From: an uncultured Phascolarctobacterium sp.
Lineage (GTDB): Bacteria; Bacillota; Negativicutes; Acidaminococcales; Acidaminococcaceae
Direction: 5' to 3'
NCBI RefSeq assembly: GCF_934190775.1
Contig: NZ_CAKPTG010000022.1
Span: 1 to 44,221 of the forward strand
Length of the DNA: 44,221 bases
In this document: positions 1 to 8,554 of the stretch, one piece after another
How positions within the stretch are numbered: position 1 is the stretch's first letter
How the letters are laid out: each line of letters opens with the position of its first letter
Program-made: the position numbers and the translations under genes
The notes under the pieces: model-generated
What the model saw: only the letters and a program-made list of their open reading frames with translations
Database searches by the model: none
What the model was told of the DNA's origin: nothing

Positions 1-491
1 TCGCGGTCCAGCAGAACTACGTTCAGGTCGCTTACTTTACGGTCCATAGCCTTAGCAACGCGTGCCAGGTTTTCGCTCATCGGTGCATTGATATCGATGC
101 AGCCTTTAGCACGGGGGCCAACAGCGATTTTATCCATATACATGTCAGGAGCATGCAGCAGGCAGCCACGCGGAGCAATAGCAATAACTGCGATAGCACC
201 GTTTTGTCCTTTAGCAACCAGGTTAGTACCTTCAATCGGGTCAACAGCGATATCAACCTCAGGGCCGCCGGCACCTACTTCTTCGCCGATATACAGCATC
301 GGTGCTTCATCCATTTCGCCTTCGCCGATAACAACGGTACCTTTAATGTTTACGGTATCAAAGGCTGCACGCATAGCGTCAACAGCCAGGCCGTCAGCAC
401 CATTCTTATCGCCTCTGCCTACAAGATGACCGCAGGCAATAGCTGCCGCCTCGGTTACACGTACAAATTCCAAAGAAAGCTCTCTGTTCAT
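1..491 (-). CDS. glpX: Fructose-1,6-bisphosphatase class II, N-terminal part
   Basis: This is the first 163 codons of a GlpX-type fructose-1,6-bisphosphatase; the C-terminus lies beyond the left edge. The enzyme dephosphorylates fructose-1,6-bisphosphate in cytosolic gluconeogenesis. Visible family motifs are VIGEGEMDEAPML around residue 50 and DPIEGT around residue 85, the Li+-sensitive phosphatase metal-binding signature, followed by the AVGPRAKGCID stretch. The ATG at 491 is preceded by AAGGAGTG about 9 bases upstream. It has its own promoter just upstream and is the last gene of the minus-strand run that is visible here. The identification is firm; only completeness is unknown. Confidence 0.93.
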   Translation of the reverse strand, partial: MNRELSLEFVRVTEAAAIACGHLVGRGDKNGADGLAVDAMRAAFDTVNIKGTVVIGEGEMDEAPMLYIGEEVGAGGPEVDIAVDPIEGTNLVAKGQNGAIAVIAIAPRGCLLHAPDMYMDKIAVGPRAKGCIDINAPMSENLARVAKAMDRKVSDLNVVLLDR

Positions 492-577
492 TCTTCACAA
501 CACTCCTTAATATAATTTCAATATGGTAATAGCACTGCTTGCGCAGCACAAGAGAATTAACTCTATGCCCAACCTTT

Positions 578-606
578 ATTATGACACGTTTATTCTGATT
601 AATCAA
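578..606 (-). promoter_or_regulatory. Promoter of glpX
   Basis: On the minus strand TTGATT (601-606) and CATAAT (578-583) are separated by 17 bases, a good vegetative sigma factor match, about 90 bases before the glpX start. An imperfect palindrome around 538-552 lies in the leader and could bind a regulator, which is a guess. Confidence 0.6.
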
Positions 607-618
607 TCTAAATTTTAT

Positions 619-1170
619 TTATAGCAGAAGCATCAGGCAAACCTGCCACGGTAAAATGAAGACGATATACAGTAAAAACAGGCTGAACACCACGGTTACG
701 CCAGCGCGAAAGGCATCAACAAGATATACCGCCTCCAGCGACCGCACCAAAAGATACAGCATCCACAGACAACCGACTAGGAACAAGACGCCTAAAAGCG
801 GTAAGCCGTTTAATCCCATCCTGCCTGCCAGTAAGGCTCCCGGTGTAAGCAAAAGAAACGGCAGCGTCGTATATCCCAAAAGACAGATGAGCCCGACGGG
901 GTCGCCTGCCAGCGCACCGAAGGTTTCCATAATGCCATGCAGCAAAAAGCCATAAAGCGCTAAAGCAGTTCCCGCAATCAGCACTGTCGCTATAATAATA
1001 GCAAAACGCACCTCCAGCGGCTCCTCCAGCAGCCAGCAGTTCGTCGCTACGCCAAAAAAGCTGAAGCTGAGAGTGAAATAAAAAGCACTGCGCCAAAGAG
1101 AAGGCTGCTTAGCAATTGCAGCCATGCCTGCACCAGGCTCAAAAAGTACCTCAAAGGTTTTGCGCCTCAT
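619..1170 (-). CDS. Yip1-family integral membrane protein
   Basis: A 183-residue hydrophobic protein with about five membrane segments, roughly residues 28-47, 54-77, 90-112, 119-143 and 155-180. The short cytosolic N-terminus (FEVLFEPGAGMAAIAKQPS) followed by membrane helices is the usual layout of bacterial Yip1/DUF1282 proteins, whose molecular role is not known. The start ATG at 1170 has GAGGTGAT just upstream, inside the end of sppA. Only 6 bases separate it from the sppA stop, so the two are probably co-transcribed and may act together at the membrane. Family assignment is by style and fairly likely. Confidence 0.6.
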   Translation of the reverse strand: MRRKTFEVLFEPGAGMAAIAKQPSLWRSAFYFTLSFSFFGVATNCWLLEEPLEVRFAIIIATVLIAGTALALYGFLLHGIMETFGALAGDPVGLICLLGYTTLPFLLLTPGALLAGRMGLNGLPLLGVLFLVGCLWMLYLLVRSLEAVYLVDAFRAGVTVVFSLFLLYIVFILPWQVCLMLLL

Positions 1171-1176
1171 AGCTCA

Positions 1177-2133
1177 TCACCTCGTCATGCCGCCAGCCGG
1201 AGCACTGCTTTGCTGCAGACTGCCAGTCAGCTGGTTCACAAGCTCCGCTTTAATCAGCTCCGCAATATGAGCGCTGAGCAAAAATTTCCAAGGCTGCTGT
1301 TTTTCCTTAACCTTAACTGGCGGCAAGCCGTCAGCACCAGGCTTAATTTTTCCCAATTCACCTGCAGCAGCCAGTGCATCATAATAATCGCCGATTTCAT
1401 CTACCAGGCCCAGGTTTTTAGCCTGCAGACCGGTGTAAACGCGACCGTCAGCCAAGGATTTTACCTTGCTTTCTTCCATCTTGCGTCCTACGGCAACAGT
1501 TGTCACAAACTGCTCGTAGATTTCGTTGACAATGTTCTGCAAAATAGCCTGTTCTTCAGGTGTCATCGGTCTGTCGCTGCTCATAATATCCTTATACGGA
1601 CCACTTTTAATCTTGTTGCTCGTGATGCCGATTTTTTTGAACAGCTCTTCCGTATTCATATAAGGCATATATACACCGATACTGCCGGTAAGTGTAGTAG
1701 CGTTGGCATAAACCTTGTCACTGGCGCAGGCTGCAATCCAATAGGCAGCGCTCGCACCGGTATTACCCATAGTTGCCACAATCGGCTTTTTGGTTTTCTC
1801 CTTAAAGCGCTTCAGCTCCCTGCCAACCTCTTCAGCAGCCGTAGCACTGCCGCCACCGCTATCAATACGCAGCACCAAAGCCTTGACACTATCGTCAGCA
1901 GCTGCCTCGCGAATCTGCTTCATAATACTGCCGCTTGTTATACCTTCAGCCTGGCTGAAAATATTATCCCTGCTGTCAGCACCGCTTGCAATCGTACCGG
2001 AAATATTAATTACAGCTACGCGATCAGGCACAGTAACGGATTTCTCATTGTTGTTATTGCCCTTGAGCAATGAAACAACAAAGCTCAGCACAGCCAAAAG
2101 CAGCACTGCGCTGATAAAAATTTTCTTAAGCAT
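1177..2133 (-). CDS. sppA: Signal peptide peptidase SppA (short, 36 kDa type)
   Basis: A 318-residue membrane-anchored serine protease of peptidase family S49, which degrades cleaved signal peptides on the outer face of the membrane. One N-terminal anchor helix (residues 4-24) precedes the protease domain. The family motif LRIDSGGGS lies at about 88-96. The likely nucleophile is Ser128 in TGASAAYW, and the dyad lysine is in KSGPYKD (176-182). The length fits the single-domain Bacillus type, not the double-length E. coli type. The start has GGGAGGAG about 8 bases upstream. It follows pyrG after about 190 bases that contain a hairpin, and is followed by the Yip1-type gene. Confidence 0.93.
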   Translation of the reverse strand: MLKKIFISAVLLLAVLSFVVSLLKGNNNNEKSVTVPDRVAVINISGTIASGADSRDNIFSQAEGITSGSIMKQIREAAADDSVKALVLRIDSGGGSATAAEEVGRELKRFKEKTKKPIVATMGNTGASAAYWIAACASDKVYANATTLTGSIGVYMPYMNTEELFKKIGITSNKIKSGPYKDIMSSDRPMTPEEQAILQNIVNEIYEQFVTTVAVGRKMEESKVKSLADGRVYTGLQAKNLGLVDEIGDYYDALAAAGELGKIKPGADGLPPVKVKEKQQPWKFLLSAHIAELIKAELVNQLTGSLQQSSAPAGGMTR

Positions 2134-2180
2134 TTAGTCACTCTCCTCCCTAATAAACTTATAGTCTGACACAAGCAAGA

Positions 2181-2235
2181 ACTCCCCTCAGGCGAATGAC
2201 TTACGGCAATTGCGCCTAAGGTGCCAAAGGGGAGT
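2181..2235 (-). other. Long hairpin between pyrG and sppA
   Basis: ACTCCCC (2181-2187) plus TCAGGCG (2188-2194) pair with CGCCTAA (2213-2219, one wobble) and GGGGAGT (2229-2235), with a 9-base bulge on one side. On the minus strand it lies about 90 bases after pyrG and about 50 before sppA, and is followed by only a weak T-rich stretch. It may be a poor terminator, an RNA processing site or a leader element of sppA. I do not recognise a riboswitch class in it. Confidence 0.5.
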
Positions 2236-2323
2236 ATTCCTATTTTGTCACAGCTGAGCCTAAAGCAGCATAGCGACTTCACCTATAGAAAAGCAGAAGC
2301 ACCAGACACTTTAACCCCAAACT

Positions 2324-3949
2324 TTATTGATGGTGCTTTACAGCTGCACCTACAAAATCTCTGAACAACGGATGCGGATTTGTCGGACGGGATTTGAATT
2401 CCGGATGGAATTGCGCACCTAAGAACCAGGGATGCTCGCTCTCAGGCAATTCAACAATCTCTACAAGACGGCCATTAGGCAGTGTGCCACCAAGCACTAA
2501 GCCTTTGCCGACAATTTCCTCACGGAAGGCATTGTTGAACTCATAACGATGACGATGACGTTCATAAATCAGCTCTGCATTGTAAGCCTTGCTGGTCAAA
2601 GTATCAGGATAAACCTTACACGGATACAGGCCAAGACGCATTGTACCGCCCAAATCCTCAACATCAATCTGTTCCGGCATCAGGTCGATAACAGGATGCG
2701 CACTGTTCGGATTGAACTCCGAGCTGTTGGCATCAGCCATACCGCAGACGTGACGCGCAAATTCAATTACTGCACACTGCATGCCCAGGCAGATACCGAA
2801 GAACGGAATCTTGTGCTCACGTGCATATTGAATAGCTTTAATCTTGCCTTCGATACCACGGTTGCCGAAGCCGCCAGGTACCAGAATGCCGTCAACGCCG
2901 GCCATCACCTTAGCCATATCCGTATCATCTGCTTCAATTTCTTCAGCATTCACCCAATGGATATCAAGTTCTGCTTCATTAGCAACTGCTGCATGACGCA
3001 AGGATTCCGTAATAGAAATATAGGCATCCTGCAAAGCAACGTATTTGCCGACTACCGCAATAGTTACCTTCTTGTCATATTTTTTTAGGATACGGGCCAC
3101 CATATCATGCCAGCCCTGCATATCCTTCGGCTTATCCTCCATTTCCAGCTTGCGCAGAACAATGGTATCAAGTCCCTGCTCCTCCATGAGCATCGGTACC
3201 TCATAAATGCTTCTTGCGGTAAGGTTTTGGATAACTGCGTCAGGATCAACGTCGCAGAACATAGCCATTTTCTCGCGCATTTCCTTGGAAATAGGCTTTT
3301 CACTGCGGCAAACGATAATATCAGGAGAAATACCGATGCTGCGCAGCTCTTTGACGCTGTGCTGAGTCGGTTTGGTTTTCAGCTCACCGGCTGCAGAAAT
3401 ATACGGCACCAGCGTAACATGAATATAAAGCACATCGTTCTTGCCGACATCTTTTTTTACCTGGCGGATGGCTTCCAAAAACGGCAGGCTTTCAATATCA
3501 CCTACAGTACCGCCGATTTCCGTAATAACAAAATCAGCATTATCCTGCTTGCCGACGCGGAAAACGCGCTCCTTGATTTCATTCGTGATATGCGGAATAA
3601 CCTGTACAGTACCGCCAAGATAATCGCCACGGCGTTCTTTATTAATTACACTCTGGTAAATCTTGCCTGTGGTCGTATTGGAGTTTTTGGACAGGTTGAT
3701 ATCAATAAAGCGTTCGTAATGTCCCAGGTCAAGGTCAGTTTCCGCACCGTCATCAGTAACAAAAACCTCGCCATGCTGATACGGGCTCATTGTGCCCGGG
3801 TCAATATTGATATATGGGTCGAACTTCTGGATAGTAACCCTGTAGCCGCGGCTTTTCAGCAAACGTCCCAGGGACGCAGCAGTAATGCCCTTGCCCAACG
3901 AAGAAACAACGCCGCCTGTCACAAAAATGTACTTGGTATTAGTAGTCAT
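2324..3949 (-). CDS. pyrG: CTP synthase
   Basis: A full-length 541-residue CTP synthase that makes CTP from UTP, ATP and glutamine, the last step of pyrimidine nucleotide synthesis. The N-terminal synthetase domain opens with GGVVSSLGKGI (residues 12-22) and contains the KFDPYINIDPGTM region. The C-terminal class I glutamine amidotransferase domain shows GGFGNRG, the nucleophile cysteine in FFGICLGMQ, and the His-Glu pair in FHPEFKSRP. The length matches the family. It sits downstream of argS on the same strand, separated by about 120 bases with a hairpin. Confidence 0.98.
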   Translation of the reverse strand: MTTNTKYIFVTGGVVSSLGKGITAASLGRLLKSRGYRVTIQKFDPYINIDPGTMSPYQHGEVFVTDDGAETDLDLGHYERFIDINLSKNSNTTTGKIYQSVINKERRGDYLGGTVQVIPHITNEIKERVFRVGKQDNADFVITEIGGTVGDIESLPFLEAIRQVKKDVGKNDVLYIHVTLVPYISAAGELKTKPTQHSVKELRSIGISPDIIVCRSEKPISKEMREKMAMFCDVDPDAVIQNLTARSIYEVPMLMEEQGLDTIVLRKLEMEDKPKDMQGWHDMVARILKKYDKKVTIAVVGKYVALQDAYISITESLRHAAVANEAELDIHWVNAEEIEADDTDMAKVMAGVDGILVPGGFGNRGIEGKIKAIQYAREHKIPFFGICLGMQCAVIEFARHVCGMADANSSEFNPNSAHPVIDLMPEQIDVEDLGGTMRLGLYPCKVYPDTLTSKAYNAELIYERHRHRYEFNNAFREEIVGKGLVLGGTLPNGRLVEIVELPESEHPWFLGAQFHPEFKSRPTNPHPLFRDFVGAAVKHHQ

Positions 3950-4020
3950 GATTTTTAACCCCCTCAGATTTCATAAAATGCTACAACGCAATAAAAATAT
4001 TAAATTGTATCTAAACTCAC

Positions 4021-4057
4021 TGCAGGCGGCAAAGCCTCAAGGACTCTGCCACCTGCA
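4021..4057 (-). terminator. Hairpin after argS
   Basis: TGCAGGCGGCA (4021-4031) pairs with TGCCACCTGCA (4047-4057), with one G-T pair, and the loop adds AAGCCT/AGGACT complementarity. It begins 15 bases after the argS stop on the minus strand. The tail is AT-rich without a clean U tract, so it may attenuate rather than fully stop read-through into pyrG. Confidence 0.5.
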
Positions 4058-4072
4058 AAAGAATTTCTTAAT

Positions 4073-5797
4073 TTACATTCTTTCCGGAGCAGAAACGCCC
4101 AGAATACCTAAAGCATGACGGATGGTGTGACCAACTGCCTTCACCAAAGCAATACGGGCTTGTTGTAAGTCTGTATCTACGCCCAGAATACGGCATTGGT
4201 TATAGAAGGAGTGGAACAAAGTTGCCAGCTCGTAGGTATAGGTTGCCACATGATGTACAGCGCGTTCGCGGGCTGCACGGGCAAGCAGTTCCGGATATTC
4301 GCCCAGCTTTTTAACCAGCGCCAGCTCTTCGGGAGCCTGCAGAGTATCCAGCTTCAGCTCGTCTAAAGCTACAGCCTCAATGCCTGCTTCGGCAAGCTGA
4401 CGGGCAATGCTGCAGATACGCGCATGCGCATATTGGATATAATAAACCGGGTTCTCATTGGATTTTTCGGTAGCCAGAGTCATATCAAAATCCAGCTGGC
4501 TGTCTAAGGAGCGCATGCAGAAGAAGTAACGCGCCGCATCAACGCCAACCTCATCCATCAGCTCGCGCAGAGTGATGGTTTCGCCGGTACGCTTGGACAG
4601 CTTCACGATATCGCCGTTGCGGTACAGACGTACCATTTGCAGCAGCAACACCTCCAGCTTATCAGCATCAAAGCCCAAAGCACTTACAGCAGCCTTCACG
4701 CGGGCAATATAACCGTGGTGGTCAGCGCCCCACAGGTTGATGATGCGGTCGAAGCCACGCTCGAATTTGTTGCGATGATATGCAATATCGGCAGCAAAGT
4801 AGGTGGACACGCCGTTGTCACGGATAACAACGCGGTCCTTGTCATCGCCGTAAGCGGTAGAATTAAACCATTTTGCGCCGTCCTTTTCATAAACGCAGCC
4901 TTTTTCCTCAAGGAATTCGCAAGCCTCACGGATTTTATTGGCATCATGCAATGATTGCTCGCTGAACCATACATCGAAGGTTACGCCAAAAGCTTCCAGA
5001 TCTTCTTTCAGGCCTGCCAGCTTTTCTTTATAAGCAATTTCCAGGAATTTAGCCAGACGCTCTTTTTCCTCTAAAGCAACGAATTCCTTACCGTAGATAC
5101 GGATAATGCGCTGAGCGGTTTCAATGATATCATAGCCATGATAGCCGTTTTCCGGGAAAGGAATACCGGTCGGCATTTCGTCCAGCTGCTTAACGGTCAG
5201 GTCAGCAGGAACGCCGCCCATTTCCTCCAGCTTCAGCAGCTGCAGGTAACGTGCATTGACGGAGTTTGCCAGATTGTTCATCTGATTGCCGGCGTCATTG
5301 ATATAATATTCGCTTTCAACATCATAGCCTGCAGCACGCAGCAGGTTAACCATAGCACTGCCGACTGCGGCACCGCGGGCATGGCCTACATGCAGCGGGC
5401 CAGTGGGATTAGCACTTACATATTCAACCTGAACGCGGCCCAAGCCGTTAGCAGGCAGATTGCCGTAGTTTTCACCGGCAGCCAGAATGCCTGCCAGCAA
5501 ATCAGCGGTCCAGTTTTGTTTCAGATAGAAATTGATGAAGCCGGGGCCGGCAATTTCCATTTTATCTACGGAAGCACAGTCCAGATTATCTACAACAGCC
5601 TGTGCAATCTGACGCGGTGCACAATGCAGGCTGCGGGCAGACTGCATTGCAAAGTTAGTTGCAAAATCACCGAATTCCTTTTGCGGCGGAACCTCCAGCA
5701 TAACCTCGGGCAAAGTACCCGGTTTCAAAGTGCCATTATCGATAGCTTTTTGCGCTGCATCTTTAATAGCAGCGGCTAATAAATCCTTTATATCCAA
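4073..5797 (-). CDS. argS: Arginyl-tRNA synthetase
   Basis: A 574-residue class Ia synthetase that charges tRNA-Arg in the cytosol. It has the N-terminal Add1-type tRNA D-loop recognition domain (residues 1-90). The HIGH-type signature is in SANPTGPLHVGHARG (about 129-143) and a KMSK-like signature, KLSKRTG, lies near 375. The C-terminal all-helical anticodon-binding DALR domain ends in the typical RHALGILGVSAPERM. The length is normal. It lies about 30 bases downstream of the DUF1846 gene on the same strand and so may share its transcript. Confidence 0.98.
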   Translation of the reverse strand: MDIKDLLAAAIKDAAQKAIDNGTLKPGTLPEVMLEVPPQKEFGDFATNFAMQSARSLHCAPRQIAQAVVDNLDCASVDKMEIAGPGFINFYLKQNWTADLLAGILAAGENYGNLPANGLGRVQVEYVSANPTGPLHVGHARGAAVGSAMVNLLRAAGYDVESEYYINDAGNQMNNLANSVNARYLQLLKLEEMGGVPADLTVKQLDEMPTGIPFPENGYHGYDIIETAQRIIRIYGKEFVALEEKERLAKFLEIAYKEKLAGLKEDLEAFGVTFDVWFSEQSLHDANKIREACEFLEEKGCVYEKDGAKWFNSTAYGDDKDRVVIRDNGVSTYFAADIAYHRNKFERGFDRIINLWGADHHGYIARVKAAVSALGFDADKLEVLLLQMVRLYRNGDIVKLSKRTGETITLRELMDEVGVDAARYFFCMRSLDSQLDFDMTLATEKSNENPVYYIQYAHARICSIARQLAEAGIEAVALDELKLDTLQAPEELALVKKLGEYPELLARAARERAVHHVATYTYELATLFHSFYNQCRILGVDTDLQQARIALVKAVGHTIRHALGILGVSAPERM

Positions 5798-5828
5798 AGC
5801 AAAATCTCTCCTTCTCTTTCTTTATTGC

Positions 5829-7295
5829 TTATTTTGTTTCGTAAATAGGGTCATTAGTCAGTTCAACGCCCAGCTTTTTGAATACCTTGAAATCGCCCTC
5901 TGTCAGCATAACGGTAGAATGTGCCTGACAACCCTTCAGCTCCGGCAGCTTTTCCAGCGCCAGCTTGGCCAGACTGTCCGTTGCGGCACACATGGAAAGC
6001 GCTATCAGCACCTCATCCATATGCAGGCGCGGATTGCTGCTGCCAAGGTAGCGCGTCTTCAGATTCTGAATCGGGTTGATATAGGTCGGTGAAATAAGGT
6101 GCATTTCATCCGCAATACCGCCCAATTCCTTAATTGCATTCAACAATACTGCACTGGCAGGTCCCAGCAAATCTGTAGTTTTGCCGGTAACGATTCTGCC
6201 ATCGGCAAGCTCCAGCGCAATAACAGCGCACTTGCGTTCTTCCGCAACCTCTTTGGCAACGGTCACCACGCGGCGGTCATTAACGCTGACCTTAGCCTGC
6301 TTCATCAGCAGCTCCAGCGTATAAACCTCCTGCTTGCTGGCCTCATCCATGGCCAGGCGGTTCAAGGATTGGTAATAGCGGCGGATGATTTCCTGACGGG
6401 AAGCCTCGCAGCACACCTCGTCATCGCAGATGCAGTTGCCTGCCATGTTAACGCCCATATCAGTAGGCGATTTGTACGGGCAATAGCCATAAATACCTTC
6501 AAAAATTGCTGCCAGCACAGGATAAATCTCAACGTCACGGTTATAATTTACCGTAGTTACGCCATAAGCCTCCAGATGGAAGGGATCAATCATATTAACA
6601 TCCTGCAAGTCTGCCGTAGCAGCCTCGTATGCCATATTGACAGGATGCTTCAGGGGCAGATTCCAGATAGGGAAGGTTTCGAATTTAGCATAACCGGCCT
6701 TAATGCCACGCTTATTTTCGTGATACAGTTGCGACAGGCAAGTAGCCATCTTGCCGCTGCCGGGACCGGGAGCAGTAACAACTACCAGCGGACGTGTGGT
6801 TTCTACATAATCGTTCTGGCCATAGCCCGCATCGCTGACAATGTGCTCCACATTATGCGGATAGCCATCAATTGGATAATGGTAATAAACCTTGATATCC
6901 AAAGCCTCCAGCTTATTCTTGAAGCTTTCGATAGATTTCTGTCCCTTATATTGCGTAATAACTACGCTGCTTACATAAAGTCCCTTAGAGCGGTAAACCT
7001 TTACCAGACGCAGTACGTCCAAATCGTAGGTCAGACCTAAATCGTGACGCACCTTGTTATTTTCAATATCATCGGCATTGATGGAAATAATCATCTCTGC
7101 CTGATCTGCAAGCTGCAGAAGCATCTGCAGCTTACTGTCAGGAGCAAAGCCAGGCAGTACGCGGGAAGCATGGTAATCATCAAACAGCTTGCCGCCGAAC
7201 TCCAGATAAAGCTTATCGCCGAATTTACTGATGCGCTCTCTGATATGCTCAGATTGCATGGTCAAATATTTTTGATTATCAAATCCTATTTTCAT
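5829..7295 (-). CDS. DUF1846 family protein
   Basis: A 488-residue protein of the DUF1846 family, whose biochemical role is unknown to me. Typical features are the N-terminal MKIGFDNQKYL, the GGKLFDDYHASRVLPGF segment, and a P-loop-like TAPGPGSGKMATCLSQ near residue 185. A longer reading frame opens at 7316, but the ATG at 7295 is chosen. It has GAGG and GAGGAAA upstream at proper spacing, starts one base after the stop of the DUF1934 gene, and gives the family's usual N-terminus. Tight coupling suggests one operon DUF1934-DUF1846, possibly continuing to argS. Confidence 0.92.
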   Translation of the reverse strand: MKIGFDNQKYLTMQSEHIRERISKFGDKLYLEFGGKLFDDYHASRVLPGFAPDSKLQMLLQLADQAEMIISINADDIENNKVRHDLGLTYDLDVLRLVKVYRSKGLYVSSVVITQYKGQKSIESFKNKLEALDIKVYYHYPIDGYPHNVEHIVSDAGYGQNDYVETTRPLVVVTAPGPGSGKMATCLSQLYHENKRGIKAGYAKFETFPIWNLPLKHPVNMAYEAATADLQDVNMIDPFHLEAYGVTTVNYNRDVEIYPVLAAIFEGIYGYCPYKSPTDMGVNMAGNCICDDEVCCEASRQEIIRRYYQSLNRLAMDEASKQEVYTLELLMKQAKVSVNDRRVVTVAKEVAEERKCAVIALELADGRIVTGKTTDLLGPASAVLLNAIKELGGIADEMHLISPTYINPIQNLKTRYLGSSNPRLHMDEVLIALSMCAATDSLAKLALEKLPELKGCQAHSTVMLTEGDFKVFKKLGVELTNDPIYETK

Positions 7296-7296
7296 A

Positions 7297-7716
7297 TTAA
7301 ATTTCCTCAACCTCAATTAAAATCTTCATCTCACCATAAGGTTTCTCATCATGATACAGTGTATATTCCATTTCCAGCTCCCACAAACCATTGCGGAAAT
7401 GGGTATATACATAGCTTGTTTCCGTCGTCAGAGGAATTTTCATATAAGGTGTCTGATAAAGGCTTTTGTCTACGTAGCCACGGCGAAACTCCTGTCTGTG
7501 ATCAACACTGCCGCTGCGCATGACAATGACGTGCTCATCATCCCATTTCAGCGTCGTCTTCGTGTTATCAAGACCAGATTGTTCATCCTCATGGTAAATT
7601 ACATAGTATTTGCCGCCCTTTTCCGTCATCATACCCGTATACTTTTGTTCAGAAGCCTGAGCCTCACTACCCTCATCCTTCGTTGTACTCAAAATACGAA
7701 TTTTTACCGGCTGCAT
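7297..7716 (-). CDS. DUF1934 family protein
   Basis: A 139-residue protein matching the DUF1934/YwiB family, predicted beta-barrel proteins with a calycin-like fold and no settled function. The beta-strand pattern, the early YTGMMTEKGGKYYVIYHEDE stretch and the closing EMEYTLYHDEKPYGEM are characteristic. The open frame begins at 7767, but the ATG at 7716 is preferred because GGAGG (7725-7729) lies 8 bases ahead of it. It runs straight into the DUF1846 gene with one base between stop and start. Confidence 0.85.
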   Translation of the reverse strand: MQPVKIRILSTTKDEGSEAQASEQKYTGMMTEKGGKYYVIYHEDEQSGLDNTKTTLKWDDEHVIVMRSGSVDHRQEFRRGYVDKSLYQTPYMKIPLTTETSYVYTHFRNGLWELEMEYTLYHDEKPYGEMKILIEVEEI

Positions 7717-7765
7717 AGTACGTGCCTCCATAAACAAGATAGAGCCTGCACCATTTCGCCACACC

Positions 7766-7795
7766 ATTATGATCGAAAGGTCGCAAGCCCTGCAA
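7766..7795 (-). promoter_or_regulatory. Possible promoter of the DUF1934 operon
   Basis: On the minus strand TTGCAG (7790-7795) and CATAAT (7766-7771) are 18 bases apart, about 50 bases before the gene. The match is moderate. The rest of the stretch 7800-7944 shows no gene. Confidence 0.4.
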
Positions 7796-7944
7796 GATTT
7801 TTGTCAATCTAATGCCATTCAACTTCTCTGCACTAAAAAAGACCTCTTTTATTCTTCAATATTATATAACAGCTATAAAGTACAGTCAAGAAATAGCATA
7901 AGGAAGTGCGCCATTTCCCCTAGCAGCAGGTCCAAAAAATCAAC

Positions 7945-7985
7945 CAAAAACGACAGAGTATACTGCCTTAGTATAGCTCTGTCGT
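7945..7985 (-). terminator. Terminator of the secreted DUF3887-like gene
   Basis: On the minus strand a 9-bp stem ACGACAGAG/CTCTGTCGT continues inward as TATACT/AGTATA and is followed by TTTTT. This is a strong intrinsic terminator 19 bases after the stop codon. Confidence 0.85.
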
Positions 7986-8004
7986 CAGTTTTTGATCTGA
8001 AATT

Positions 8005-8433
8005 TTATTTTTTAGCTTCTTCCTTAGCTGCTTCTTTTTGCTGCGGGAGCATTACACTGAAATCATTCAGCAAGGGTTTCTCGCCGTTCAGCTTGAAAAG
8101 ATATACGAAACGGGCAGCAGGTTTTTTCTCTGCAACAACCTGATACAACAGTACGTCTGCGCCATTGTGCTTTTCAACAACCAGCAATTGGTTGGTAGTC
8201 AGCTTGCCGAAGTCTTTAGCGAGCTGTGCATGCAGATTATTGTATGCCTTTTCATCCCAGTTCTTTTGCATATCCTCGGTCATCATAGAGGTAACTGCCT
8301 TATAGTTGCCGCCGTTGATAAATTTGTCAACAATAGCTTCCTCTGCGTCCAGCACCTTGCCGTTGGATGCACTGCAAACTGCGCTGACAGCCAGCATCAT
8401 AACCATTGTAACCAGCATTAATATTTTTTTCAT
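8005..8433 (-). CDS. Small secreted protein, DUF3887-like
   Basis: A 142-residue exported protein. The ATG at 8433 is chosen over the frame's first start because GGAGGAG lies 9 bases upstream and because it begins a clear signal peptide: MKK, a hydrophobic core, then a VCSA-type cleavage region near residue 23. The mature part (ILDAEEAIVDKFINGGNYKAVTSMM, TEDMQKNW, LLYQVVAEKKPAARFVYLF) has the NTF2/DUF3887 look of extracytoplasmic proteins with unknown ligands. It ends in a charged KEAAKEEAKK tail. It stands alone with its own terminator. Confidence 0.7.
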   Translation of the reverse strand: MKKILMLVTMVMMLAVSAVCSASNGKVLDAEEAIVDKFINGGNYKAVTSMMTEDMQKNWDEKAYNNLHAQLAKDFGKLTTNQLLVVEKHNGADVLLYQVVAEKKPAARFVYLFKLNGEKPLLNDFSVMLPQQKEAAKEEAKK

Positions 8434-8554
8434 GGAAATCTCTCCTCCCATATGCTTAATATGTGTTTAATTATAGTCTTTCGCGCCTGCAAGTGCAAGC
8501 ACTGCCATGAAAACTTTACAATCTTATTTACATTGCTTCACGAAGCCAAAGCAA

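Noticed and set aside
2140..2323. T-box or known riboswitch ahead of sppA
   Set aside because: The T-box conserved motif is missing and the hairpin fits no class I know.
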